DNA from: DASCNA01 sp036011305
Lineage (GTDB): Bacteria; Verrucomicrobiota; Lentisphaeria; Victivallales; GWF2-38-69
DNA length: 22,705 bases
Assembly (NCBI GenBank): GCA_036011305.1
Contig: DASCNA010000203.1
Span: 1-22,705 of the forward strand
Reading direction: 5' to 3'
The notes beneath the pieces are model-generated. The model worked only from the letters and a program-made list of their open reading frames with translations, was not told the DNA's origin and ran no database searches. This document shows positions 8,624-16,774 of the stretch, piece by piece. Position 1 is the stretch's first letter, and each line of letters starts with the position of its first letter. A program made the position numbers and the translations under genes.

Positions 8624-9298
8624 ATGAAAAAACAGCTTTTTCTTATACTTACAGTTTTAACTATTCCTATCATTTCACCTTGCAGTCTTTATGCTAAAGA
8701 TTATAGTTTTGACAGAATCATGGGAGATATTGTTAATTCAATATCTTTATCAAAACCTTCTATTACAAATATTCGCCTGACTGATAATGACGGCAATGAT
8801 AGTAATATGCCTTTAGATGGTTTAAAAGAGTTCCCCTCTGACACCAAAACAATTTATATATATTTTAAGTATAATGATGTACCTGCTACCGATGATATTA
8901 CTGCAATATGGTCTATTTGGTTTAATAATTCATGGAATGAATTAGGCAAAAAATTTCTAATTCCTCCTTTAGCTTCAGATGATGGAGCTTTTGCAATACC
9001 TGTTAACGATAGCGGATATTGGACTGTCGGAAAATATAAAATAGAAATACTTGCAAATAATGAACCTATAGGGACTACATTTTTCAATATTTTCAAAAGC
9101 AAATTTCAAAATAAATATAATGCTAAAAATAATAAAAATCTTGTGACAACAAAAAAATATACAGACACTAGGCTGGGCGTTGAAATATCATATCCATCCA
9201 ACTGGATGCTGAGCGGAACAATGGGAAGCCTGGAACTTCTTGATGAAAAAGGACGCGAGAAAGTAACAATCAGAGAAACTTTTAGATCCAGCAGATAA
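8624..9298 (+). CDS. Exported two-domain protein, unknown function
   Basis: 224 residues with a clear Sec signal peptide (K-K start, hydrophobic core at about 5-18, likely cleavage after Tyr-Ala near residue 24). Residues of about 45-160 form a beta-rich domain with Trp-Ser-Ile-Trp-Phe and G-Y-W-T-V-G-K-Y-K-I-E-I-L, a pattern seen in Ig-like accessory domains that read 'W.vGkY.vei..ng'. Residues of about 180-220 carry G-V-E-I-S-Y-P-S-N-W, typical of the start of PsbP-like or related small domains, but the chain ends soon after, so that domain is partial or minimal. No enzyme motif is seen. An AGGAT element lies 8 bases upstream of the ATG. It is 60 bases upstream of the hexosaminidase gene on the same strand and probably co-transcribed, which suggests a periplasmic role. 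Confidence 0.7.
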   Translation: MKKQLFLILTVLTIPIISPCSLYAKDYSFDRIMGDIVNSISLSKPSITNIRLTDNDGNDSNMPLDGLKEFPSDTKTIYIYFKYNDVPATDDITAIWSIWFNNSWNELGKKFLIPPLASDDGAFAIPVNDSGYWTVGKYKIEILANNEPIGTTFFNIFKSKFQNKYNAKNNKNLVTTKKYTDTRLGVEISYPSNWMLSGTMGSLELLDEKGREKVTIRETFRSSR

Positions 9299-9358
9299 TA
9301 AATAGAAAATAATTATTTTTTTGTATATAAAAACATCTAACTTGAGGAGAATCTTTGT

Positions 9359-11767
9359 ATGTTAATAAAAAGATTATTTTTTGCTATATTAACTGTTTTT
9401 CTCAGCAGCACTATTTTATCAGCCGGCGTAATTCCAGAAGCGGAAATTGACAGCATTTCAACAAAAAACCTGGATGCAATTGGCAAAAATTATACTTTGG
9501 AAATTATCTTCACTGTTAAAAAAGCAAATATTAAAAACTGGAAATTCGGTTTCTACATGCCTAGAAAATTCAGTCAGCTTTTAAATATTAAAAATGAGTT
9601 GAATCCGAATTTAAAAATGTCTATTTCAAACCTTTCTGATTCTAAAACAACGGAAGATCTTAAATATTTTTATAGCAAATCAGGTAGAAGCCTAAGTGCA
9701 GGTTATACAAGTGTATTTAAACCTTCTAAAACTTTTGAACTTAAAAAAGGAGAAAAATATATAATTACACTGGCAAACAGTAATCAGTGGTCACAAGGTA
9801 ATTACAGCTCTCTTCCTCAAACTCTGTTTTTGTTATATTATTCATCCAATGCCAGTACCTGCAAACCTAAAGTCATAAATCTTTCATCAACACCTATAAA
9901 TTACAAAATTGACGGATACGATCAAATCAAAATTTCAGAACAAATCAAAATCCGGCTGAACAACTATATTAAAAGATCTAATAATAATACAACTTTGGCT
10001 GATAACTATAGTATTGTGCCTACCCCTGTTTCAATAGAAAAAACTAACACTGGCTTTGATCTTAAGAAATTTAAATCAATTAATATTTACTCTGAATGCT
10101 CTAAAAAACTAACAAAAAGCACGATTAAACAACTTAAAACTGCTTTAAAGAGCGACTTGAAACTTAAATCAAGACATATGAAAGAAATGAAGAAGAATAT
10201 TCAATCAGGTTTTATTTTAAAAAAACTTAATAATAATAACATTATCAAGAACAATCCTGAAGGGTATAGGCTGATAATTGATAATAATACAGCTACAATA
10301 GAATCTTTTAATTCTGCTGGTTTCTTTTATGGATATCAGACTTTGCGCAATTTATGGAATACTACAAACGGTAAACTGCCCGGACTTACAATAACAGACT
10401 ATCCGCGTTTTAAATATCGTGGCGTATTGATTGATGTATCAAGACATTTTCATAGTATAAAAACACTTAAAAGACTAATTAATGTCATGGCTTCTCAAAA
10501 ATTGAACTCACTTCATATTCACTTCGCTGACGATGAAGGATGGAGATTAGAATTACCAGGCATGAATTTTTTAAAAAATGGTTCATTCAGAGGTATGGCA
10601 AAAGATTCATATCTCACACCTGCTATGATGATTCAGGCGAATCTTGATATTACAAACTATAATGAATTTTTACCATCCTCTACTCTTATAAAGCCTGAAT
10701 ATGCCCAACCTCAGACTTTATATAAAGGAATATATAAAAAATCCGAAATCAAAAAGCTTATTAAATATGCGAATGAAAGAGAAATAACCATCATACCGGA
10801 AATAGATCTTCCCGGTCATGCAAGAGCTTTAGTTTATTCAAAACCTAAAGTCTTCATAAACAATGATGATAAAAGCAAATATGTAAGTGAACAAGGATAT
10901 TTTGATGATGTAATACCTGTATGCCTCTATACTGCAAGTAATAAACAAGGAAAAATATTTACAAAAACTATGGATAAAATTATCCGCACCACAGCAAAGC
11001 TTTTTAACAAACAGACAACATTGTATCATACTCCTAATGAAGTCAGTGTAGGAGGCGATGAAGTATCGGCTCAGGCATGGACAAATGATTTATCTGCTGT
11101 AGGTGTATGGAAAGATAAATCAGCTTTAAGCAAGTCAATCTACTTCTTTAATCTGTTAAAGAAAAACAATCCAGTTGTTCTTTCAGGATGGCAACAGTTT
11201 GTACAGTATGATAATGGAGATATAAACAAGACAGAAGCAACTCCTGCAAAAGATACTGCTCATGTCTTGGTATGGAATCCTTCAAAAGACGGTATAGCAC
11301 AGGCTCAGACACTGGCCAATAATGATTATCCAACAGTATTGGCTTTTGCAGATAATACTTATTTTGATTTAACATATTCGCCTGATATTTGGGAGCCTGG
11401 TTACTACTGGGCCGGTAAATACCTTGATACAAACTCTGCATTAGTTTCTTCAGCAAACGCATCAAAAGTCCTAAAAGGTTTATCAGAAGATAAACAAAAA
11501 AATATACTAGGGGTTGAAGGGACACTATGGAGTGAGAATATCCCTACAGAGAGGCATCTGTTTTATATGGCTCTACCTAAAATGACCGGATTGGCTGAGT
11601 CAGCATGGTCAGCAGAAAATATAACGGTAGACAAAGATTTTAAGGTCAACTGGACAAGCCTGACCAAAAGACTGGGTAAAAACAACAAAGGTTTTTTAGG
11701 ATATTTAAACAAGGTTTACGGTATTGAATATCGCGGTTACCCAAATGGCATTTCAAAAGAACTGTAA
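9359..11767 (+). CDS. Beta-N-acetylhexosaminidase, GH20, chitobiase-like
   Basis: 802 residues with a signal peptide (cleavage near residue 22, after Leu-Ser-Ala), so the enzyme is periplasmic or outer-surface. The order matches Vibrio/Serratia chitobiase: a beta-rich N-terminal domain resembling the CHB_HEX carbohydrate-binding domain (about 25-205), a GH20b domain (about 220-345), then the catalytic barrel from Y-P-R-F-K-Y-R-G-V-L-I-D (348) onward. H-F-A-D-D-E-G-W-R-L-E-L-P-G (388-401) and I-P-E-I-D-L-P-G-H-A-R-A are conserved, and the catalytic Asp567-Glu568 pair lies in V-G-G-D-E-V. GH20 enzymes cleave terminal beta-GlcNAc/GalNAc from chitobiose or glycans using the substrate acetamido group. 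AGGAGA precedes the ATG. The usual C-terminal Ig-like domain of chitobiase appears missing. A strong terminator follows. Confidence 0.92.
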   Translation: MLIKRLFFAILTVFLSSTILSAGVIPEAEIDSISTKNLDAIGKNYTLEIIFTVKKANIKNWKFGFYMPRKFSQLLNIKNELNPNLKMSISNLSDSKTTEDLKYFYSKSGRSLSAGYTSVFKPSKTFELKKGEKYIITLANSNQWSQGNYSSLPQTLFLLYYSSNASTCKPKVINLSSTPINYKIDGYDQIKISEQIKIRLNNYIKRSNNNTTLADNYSIVPTPVSIEKTNTGFDLKKFKSINIYSECSKKLTKSTIKQLKTALKSDLKLKSRHMKEMKKNIQSGFILKKLNNNNIIKNNPEGYRLIIDNNTATIESFNSAGFFYGYQTLRNLWNTTNGKLPGLTITDYPRFKYRGVLIDVSRHFHSIKTLKRLINVMASQKLNSLHIHFADDEGWRLELPGMNFLKNGSFRGMAKDSYLTPAMMIQANLDITNYNEFLPSSTLIKPEYAQPQTLYKGIYKKSEIKKLIKYANEREITIIPEIDLPGHARALVYSKPKVFINNDDKSKYVSEQGYFDDVIPVCLYTASNKQGKIFTKTMDKIIRTTAKLFNKQTTLYHTPNEVSVGGDEVSAQAWTNDLSAVGVWKDKSALSKSIYFFNLLKKNNPVVLSGWQQFVQYDNGDINKTEATPAKDTAHVLVWNPSKDGIAQAQTLANNDYPTVLAFADNTYFDLTYSPDIWEPGYYWAGKYLDTNSALVSSANASKVLKGLSEDKQKNILGVEGTLWSENIPTERHLFYMALPKMTGLAESAWSAENITVDKDFKVNWTSLTKRLGKNNKGFLGYLNKVYGIEYRGYPNGISKEL

Positions 11768-11789
11768 TATAGTTTAAATAAGGTTTTAT

Positions 11790-11822
11790 AAAAAGTGCTA
11801 TTATGTTCAAATAGCACTTTTT
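11790..11822. terminator. Bidirectional intrinsic terminator between hexosaminidase and permease genes
   Basis: A stem of 13 base pairs, AAAAAGTGCTATT (11790-11802) with AATAGCACTTTTT (11810-11822), and a 7-base loop. T runs on both strands at the stem ends let it serve the + strand hexosaminidase gene (stop at 11767) and the convergent permease gene (stop at 11839). Confidence 0.88.
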
Positions 11823-11838
11823 ATCCAGCTCTGAGAAT

Positions 11839-13041
11839 TTATGGTATAATTTTTAGATTTTCCAATATCCCTATTATCAATATAATTACAGCAATACAGG
11901 CAACAACGACAAGAGAGTATTTGCCTCCGAAAACTTTATAACCATCTGATATTTTTCTTTTATACCTTCCACTCCAAACCATTATAACCGGCAGTAAAAC
12001 CAGAAGCATAATCACAACTATTCCCGCATATGATAAAGCAACAATAAAAATTTGAGGATAAAAAATTACTATTGCTAGGGGAGGTATAAATGTGAGAGCG
12101 CAAATTTTAATTTTACCTTTTCTGTTTTTTTTAATTTGAAACCCATCTGCAATAAAATCAGAAAGAGCCAAAGAAACACCTAAAAATGAAGTCAGCATAC
12201 AGACAGCAGCAAAAACATTTCCCACATCTGTAATTGAGTTTAAATATAAAGTATCCTTCAGACTTGCAACTAAACCGCTTCCGGCATTTCCAGTTTGCAA
12301 AATATGAATGAGTCCATTATTACCAGTTCTAGGCAATGCTCCCATAATCACAAAATTCCACAAAATATAACAAATTAAAGGAATTAGTGTACCGCAGAAA
12401 ATTATTCTTCTTACTACTTTGACATTGCCGTTAAAATAATCTAACAAACTTGGTATTACTATTGCAAACCCAAAGGAGGTTACTGCTACAGTTACTGCTG
12501 ACAAAATATAGCGAAAATTTCCGGATAGTAAGTTTGGTATTTTAATATGCGGAAATATTAAAAAGATAAGAACAAAAAAAGCCGTAAATTTAATTATCAT
12601 TAAAAACCTATTAACTATATCTAAATCTCTTATGCCTTTATATACAACAAAGCCCAATACTAAGACAAATAATACTGCTGTAACTGACTGCCCGGCCGGA
12701 GTATCTAATTTAGCAGAAAAAGAATGAAAGATATCGCTTCCTCCAGCAATATACGCGCAGAGTAATGAATAGCATAAAAGCAGATATAAAAACCAGGCAG
12801 CAATTTCTCCTTTTTTCCCGAGAGTTGATTTGGCAATTGAAATCAAATTTGCCCCGGGAGGCAGCCATTGAGTAACTTCAAGTATAAAAAAAGCTCCGAA
12901 TGACATGACAATCCAGCTACCGATTAATACAATAATAGAGTATAGAAAACCTGTTGTAGATGTACTTACAGGCAGGGCAAGCAGACCGGCTCCGATACAG
13001 GTACCTATTACAATTAATATTCCTCCAATAAATTTAAGCAT
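11839..13041 (-). CDS. Aromatic amino acid permease, HAAAP family (TyrP/Mtr/TnaB type)
   Basis: 400 residues, about 11 transmembrane helices. The N-terminus, G-G-I-L-I-V-I-G-T-C-I-G-A-G-L-L-A-L-P, is the signature first helix of Trp/Tyr permeases (PF03222), and the overall length matches TyrP (about 400). The family imports tyrosine or tryptophan by proton symport; which substrate cannot be told from sequence. Chlamydiae and relatives carry similar proteins. A TTAGGAT Shine-Dalgarno lies about 9 bases upstream of the ATG. The gene is divergent from the MFS gene and ends at the shared terminator. Confidence 0.9.
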   Translation of the reverse strand: MLKFIGGILIVIGTCIGAGLLALPVSTSTTGFLYSIIVLIGSWIVMSFGAFFILEVTQWLPPGANLISIAKSTLGKKGEIAAWFLYLLLCYSLLCAYIAGGSDIFHSFSAKLDTPAGQSVTAVLFVLVLGFVVYKGIRDLDIVNRFLMIIKFTAFFVLIFLIFPHIKIPNLLSGNFRYILSAVTVAVTSFGFAIVIPSLLDYFNGNVKVVRRIIFCGTLIPLICYILWNFVIMGALPRTGNNGLIHILQTGNAGSGLVASLKDTLYLNSITDVGNVFAAVCMLTSFLGVSLALSDFIADGFQIKKNRKGKIKICALTFIPPLAIVIFYPQIFIVALSYAGIVVIMLLVLLPVIMVWSGRYKRKISDGYKVFGGKYSLVVVACIAVIILIIGILENLKIIP

Positions 13042-13144
13042 ATCTATATATCCTAAGGGTATTTTAGGTTAAAATTGTTTAAGAAAATAGGCAATACATA
13101 CTATTGTATTTACATTCAAATGTATAAAAGTATTACCAGTCAGT

Positions 13145-13161
13145 TATATTATCATAATATA
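13145..13161. repeat. 17-base AT palindrome between the divergent permease and MFS genes
   Basis: TATATTAT, a central C, then ATAATATA. Its position between two divergent transporter genes would suit an operator, but its pure AT content makes chance likely here. Confidence 0.25.
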
Positions 13162-13230
13162 CAGTATTGCTTTCTATTACGATGTCTACAATACTCTCTA
13201 ATATATAAAAAATTAAATAAAGTGTAATTT

Positions 13231-14394
13231 ATGATTATAAAACGCTTAAAAGAAGATCATACTTTTTTATTTATAATATTACTAACTGTTGCAATGGCAA
13301 TAGGGTTCCAAGGTTGGAGAACATTAATTAATAATTTTGCAGTTGATAATGTAGGTATAGGTGGTTTCTGGATAGGGATAATGCAGTCAGTAAGAGAAAT
13401 CCCAGGTTTTTTATCCATGCTGGTAATTTTCTTAACTATAATTTTAAGCGAATATAAAATTATTTCACTGTCGGCAATTGTATTAGGGATAGGTGTGGCT
13501 ATGACAGGTTTTTGGCCGACCCATACCGGTCTTATAATTACAACATTGATCATGTCTGTGGGGTTTCACTATTTTGAAACGACAAGGCAGTCGCTTGTTT
13601 TACAAAATTTCGACAAAGCAGATACACCTTCGATACTTGGGGGGCTTAACAGTTTATCAGCGGCGACTAATATTATTGTTGGTATAGCTATTCTAATTGC
13701 CGCCAGTTACTTAAGCATGAAAATCATGTTTTTTATAATTGGTGTAATAGTAATAATACTTGCCGGATTTTCTCTAAAATGTAAAGCCCAAAATAATGCG
13801 TCACATATGCAGCACAAAAAGATGATATTTAAAAGAAAATACTGGTTATTTTATGTCCTTAATTTTCTTGCTGGCGCCAGAAGGCAGATATTTGTTGTGT
13901 TCGCTGTTTTTCTTCTTGTAAAACATTATAAATTTTCAGTTGAGTTAATCACCATTTTATTTATCATCAATAATGTCGTAAATATCTATGCGGCTCCATT
14001 CATAGGTAAAAGAATTAAGATAAACGGTGAAAGAAAAGTATTAGTATTAGGATATATACTGCTGCTTTTAATTTTTATTTCATACGCAGTATTTGATAAT
14101 CCATGGATTGCAAGCGGTCTATATATTTTAGATAATATACTGTTCAATATAAACATTGGAGTAAGAACTTATTTTCAAAAAAATGCAGATAAAGCTGATA
14201 TTGCTCCTTCAATGGCAGTTGGTTTTACCATCAATCATATCTGTGCCATATTCTTCCCGTTTTTAGGAGGAATACTTTGGATGTACGATTACACAATCCC
14301 TTTCTACATGGGAGCTGGAATCGCAGTTCTATCCATAGTTTTTGCGTGTATGATAAAGGAATATAAACCTAACATACCATCAAGTAATAAATAA
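13231..14394 (+). CDS. Major facilitator superfamily transporter, substrate unknown
   Basis: 387 residues with about 11-12 transmembrane helices in two halves split by a basic loop near residues 185-210. The topology and the first-helix F-Q-G-W-R-T-L-I-N-N-F-A-V segment fit MFS_1, but a classic motif A (G-x-x-x-D-R-x-G-R) is not evident, so the assignment rests on topology and general resemblance. It is read just before the phosphatase gene, 25 bases away, and so is probably the first gene of the unit ending at the terminator after rpiB-glyA. No substrate can be proposed. Confidence 0.75.
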   Translation: MIIKRLKEDHTFLFIILLTVAMAIGFQGWRTLINNFAVDNVGIGGFWIGIMQSVREIPGFLSMLVIFLTIILSEYKIISLSAIVLGIGVAMTGFWPTHTGLIITTLIMSVGFHYFETTRQSLVLQNFDKADTPSILGGLNSLSAATNIIVGIAILIAASYLSMKIMFFIIGVIVIILAGFSLKCKAQNNASHMQHKKMIFKRKYWLFYVLNFLAGARRQIFVVFAVFLLVKHYKFSVELITILFIINNVVNIYAAPFIGKRIKINGERKVLVLGYILLLLIFISYAVFDNPWIASGLYILDNILFNINIGVRTYFQKNADKADIAPSMAVGFTINHICAIFFPFLGGILWMYDYTIPFYMGAGIAVLSIVFACMIKEYKPNIPSSNK

Positions 14395-14419
14395 AATAAT
14401 ATTTTATAAGTGAGTTGAG

Positions 14420-14881
14420 ATGAATATAATTTTTGTATGTACAGGCAATATCTGCCGAAGCCCAATGGCTGAAGGTTATTTTAAACATTTGTGTAAATTA
14501 AATAGTCGTAATAATATTTTAATTCAGTCTGCCGGAATTAATGCTGCAAGCGGAATGCCTCCTTCTTTAGCGGCCGTGAAAGTAATGTCAGATTTTGATA
14601 TTGATATAAACTCACACAGTAGTCAGACCCTATCTATAATTTTAATAAACTGGGCAGATATCATAATCGTTATGTCAAAAGCACACAAAAATTCTATTAA
14701 AATGTTATTTCCAGAATATGAGTGTTCACGAATATTTCTTTTAAATGAATTTAACAATCTACATGAAGATATTTACGATCCATATGGGGGAAATTTGGAT
14801 ATTTATCAAAAGTGCTTTCAAAATATGAAAAAACCACTGGATAATTTGATAAAACATATTGATAAATTGAAATATAAATAA
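14420..14881 (+). CDS. Low-molecular-weight protein tyrosine phosphatase (YwlE/Wzb family)
   Basis: 153 residues, the family's normal size. The P-loop C-T-G-N-I-C-R-S-P (Cys7 to Arg13, CX5R) holds the nucleophile, and Asp120 in D-P-Y-G-G is the general acid. Position 11 of the loop is isoleucine. In Bacillus YwlE a threonine at this position gives phospho-arginine specificity, while isoleucine is typical of tyrosine phosphatases, so a phosphotyrosine substrate is inferred. It stands between the MFS gene (25 bases) and the RpiB-GlyA fusion (69 bases), the same neighbour relation as ywlE to ywlF(rpiB) and glyA in Bacillus. No tyrosine kinase is visible in the window. Confidence 0.92.
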   Translation: MNIIFVCTGNICRSPMAEGYFKHLCKLNSRNNILIQSAGINAASGMPPSLAAVKVMSDFDIDINSHSSQTLSIILINWADIIIVMSKAHKNSIKMLFPEYECSRIFLLNEFNNLHEDIYDPYGGNLDIYQKCFQNMKKPLDNLIKHIDKLKYK

Positions 14882-14904
14882 ATATTAAATACAGTGTAAA
14901 TATA

Positions 14905-14935
14905 TTGTATAAGTTTGTTGATCTTTTAATATAAA
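14905..14935 (+). promoter_or_regulatory. Possible sigma70-like promoter before rpiB-glyA
   Basis: TTGTAT at 14905-14910, followed after 17 bases by AATATA (14928-14933) or after 19 bases by TATAAA (14930-14935). It would give the fusion gene its own transcript. The match is modest in AT-rich DNA. Confidence 0.2.
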
Positions 14936-14950
14936 ATAAGGAAAAACACT

Positions 14951-16669
14951 ATGAAAAAAATCGAAGATTGGTTCGGTAAAAACAATGAAGTACTAATTGC
15001 TACTGACCATGCCGGCCTGGAGATGAAGGATTTTATTGTTAAAGAGTTGAAAAATTCCGGTATTAAAATAGTTGACCTAGGACCTACTTCACTAGATCCA
15101 AAGGATGATTACTCTGACTATGCATCAAAACTTGCTCATCTTATTTCTATCGGTAAAGCATCATGTGGTATTTTGATTTGCAGAAGCGGAGCTGGAATGG
15201 CAATTAATGCTAACAGATTTAATTATGTAAGAGCTGTTTCAGCATTTAACGAAACGTCTGCAATACATAGTAGAGAACATAATGCATCTAATGTATTAGT
15301 TCTTCCTGCAGAATTTATTGATATTGAAAAAGCATTAAAAATTACTAAAGTTTGGTTAAATACTCCATTCAGCTATGAAGAACGTCATATCAGAAGGCTT
15401 GAAAAGATTGAAGAAAATTCATATGATGAGATAGCAACAATAAGAACTACTGATCCTGAATTGGCTGAATATCTTGACGAAGAAGAAGAAAGACAAACTG
15501 ATGGACTTGAATTGATAGCTTCTGAAAACTTTTGCAGCAGAGCTGTTCAAGCTGCACAAGGTAGCATTCTTACAAATAAATATGCTGAAGGTTATCCTGG
15601 AAAACGTTATTACAGCGGTTGCCAGATAGTAGATAAAGTTGAACAGGCTGCAATTGATAGAGCTTGCGAACTTTTTGGAGCTGAAGCTGCCAATGTTCAA
15701 CCACATTCAGGTAGTCAGGCAAATATGGCCGCCTATTTTGCATTAGTTCAACCTGGAGACACAGTTTTGGCAATGAGCCTTGACCATGGTGGTCATTTAA
15801 CACATGGTCATCCATTAAACTTCAGCGGAATGCTTTACAACATAGTTCCTTATGGTGTTTCTAAAGAAACAGAAACAATTGACTATGATGAATTAGAAAG
15901 AATAGCTCTTGAATGCAAACCTAAAATGCTACTTGCAGGTGCAAGTGCATATCCAAGAATTATTGATTTCAAGAGATTACGCGAAATTGCTGATAAAGTT
16001 GATGCAAAACTGTTTGTAGATATGGCTCATATTGCCGGTTTAGTTGCTGCAGGATTACATCCAAGTCCAGTTCCTTACTGTGACATTGTTACAACTACAA
16101 CACATAAATCTTTAAGAGGCCCAAGAGGTGGATTAATTTTATGTAAAAAAGAACATTTGAAAGCAGTTAATTCAAAAGTATTTCCTGGACTTCAGGGCGG
16201 TCCTTTGATGCACATTATTGCTGCAAAAGCAGTATGCTTTCACGAAGCTTTACAGGATAATTTTAAAACATATCAGACACAAGTTGTTAAAAACGCAAAA
16301 CAGCTTGCACAGGATTTAGCTGATGTTGGTTTCAGGATTGTATCTGGAGGAACAGATAATCACTTAATGCTTGTTGACTTAAGACCTAAAAATATTACTG
16401 GTAAAGCTGCCGGTATTGCTTTGGAAAAAGCTGGTATTACTGTTAACAAAAATATGATCCCGTTTGATCCTGCAAAACCATTTATAACAAGTGGTATCAG
16501 AATTGGTACACCTGCTGTTACAGCACGTGGTTTGAAAGAAAATGATATGCATCATATTGCTAAATGGATAGATAGAGCTGTAACTCATAAAGATAATGAA
16601 GAAGAATTAAGTAAAATTTCAAAAGAAGTTAAAGCATTTATCGATGTACATCCAATGCCTGGTTTCTAA
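14951..16669 (+). CDS. Fused ribose-5-phosphate isomerase B and serine hydroxymethyltransferase
   Basis: A single uninterrupted 572-residue frame. Residues 1 to about 155 are a full RpiB: D-H-A-G (Asp19, His20), D-Y-S-D-Y-A, the catalytic-type Cys77 in L-I-C-R-S-G-A-G-M, S-R-E-H-N (His110) and the C-terminal R-H-I-R-R-L. Residues of about 168-572 are a full GlyA (about 405 residues): E-L-I-A-S-E-N-F, the N-K-Y-A-E-G-Y-P segment, D-M-A-H-I-A-G-L and the PLP lysine Lys386 in T-T-T-T-H-K-S-L-R-G-P-R-G-G. The linker is only about a dozen residues. RpiB interconverts ribose-5-P and ribulose-5-P; GlyA makes glycine and methylene-tetrahydrofolate from serine. Both products feed purine synthesis. AAGGA precedes the ATG and a strong terminator follows. 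Both halves keep their key residues, so both are probably active. Confidence 0.95.
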   Translation: MKKIEDWFGKNNEVLIATDHAGLEMKDFIVKELKNSGIKIVDLGPTSLDPKDDYSDYASKLAHLISIGKASCGILICRSGAGMAINANRFNYVRAVSAFNETSAIHSREHNASNVLVLPAEFIDIEKALKITKVWLNTPFSYEERHIRRLEKIEENSYDEIATIRTTDPELAEYLDEEEERQTDGLELIASENFCSRAVQAAQGSILTNKYAEGYPGKRYYSGCQIVDKVEQAAIDRACELFGAEAANVQPHSGSQANMAAYFALVQPGDTVLAMSLDHGGHLTHGHPLNFSGMLYNIVPYGVSKETETIDYDELERIALECKPKMLLAGASAYPRIIDFKRLREIADKVDAKLFVDMAHIAGLVAAGLHPSPVPYCDIVTTTTHKSLRGPRGGLILCKKEHLKAVNSKVFPGLQGGPLMHIIAAKAVCFHEALQDNFKTYQTQVVKNAKQLAQDLADVGFRIVSGGTDNHLMLVDLRPKNITGKAAGIALEKAGITVNKNMIPFDPAKPFITSGIRIGTPAVTARGLKENDMHHIAKWIDRAVTHKDNEEELSKISKEVKAFIDVHPMPGF

Positions 16670-16692
16670 TTAGCATATTGTTTATTGCTAAT
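16669..16692 (+). repeat. Small hairpin directly after the rpiB-glyA stop codon
   Basis: ATTAGCA (16669-16675) and TGCTAAT (16686-16692), a 7-base-pair stem starting at the last base of the stop codon, followed by A-rich sequence rather than T. It may stabilise the 3' end of the mRNA upstream of the main terminator. Confidence 0.35.
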
Positions 16693-16714
16693 AAAAAATA
16701 TTGAAATCAATTTT

Positions 16715-16744
16715 AAGCCGACTTATATTTAAGTCGGCTTTTTT
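16715..16744 (+). terminator. Strong intrinsic terminator of the MFS-phosphatase-rpiB-glyA unit
   Basis: Perfect 10-base stem, AAGCCGACTT (16715-16724) and AAGTCGGCTT (16731-16740), a 6-base loop, and a run of T to 16744. This is the most GC-rich hairpin stem in the window. Confidence 0.93.
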
Positions 16745-16774
16745 AATGTGTTAATAACTTAAATTTTGGATATT

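Noticed and set aside
11148..11525. 125-codon open frame antisense to the hexosaminidase gene
   Set aside because: It lies fully inside a well-supported GH20 gene and its translation has no recognisable domain; it is a shadow frame.
13257..13553. 98-codon frame antisense to the MFS gene
   Set aside because: The + strand frame has a continuous membrane-transporter pattern; the antisense peptide has no ribosome binding site or family match.
15419..15815. Two antisense frames within the rpiB-glyA gene
   Set aside because: They overlap conserved GlyA coding sequence and show no independent support.
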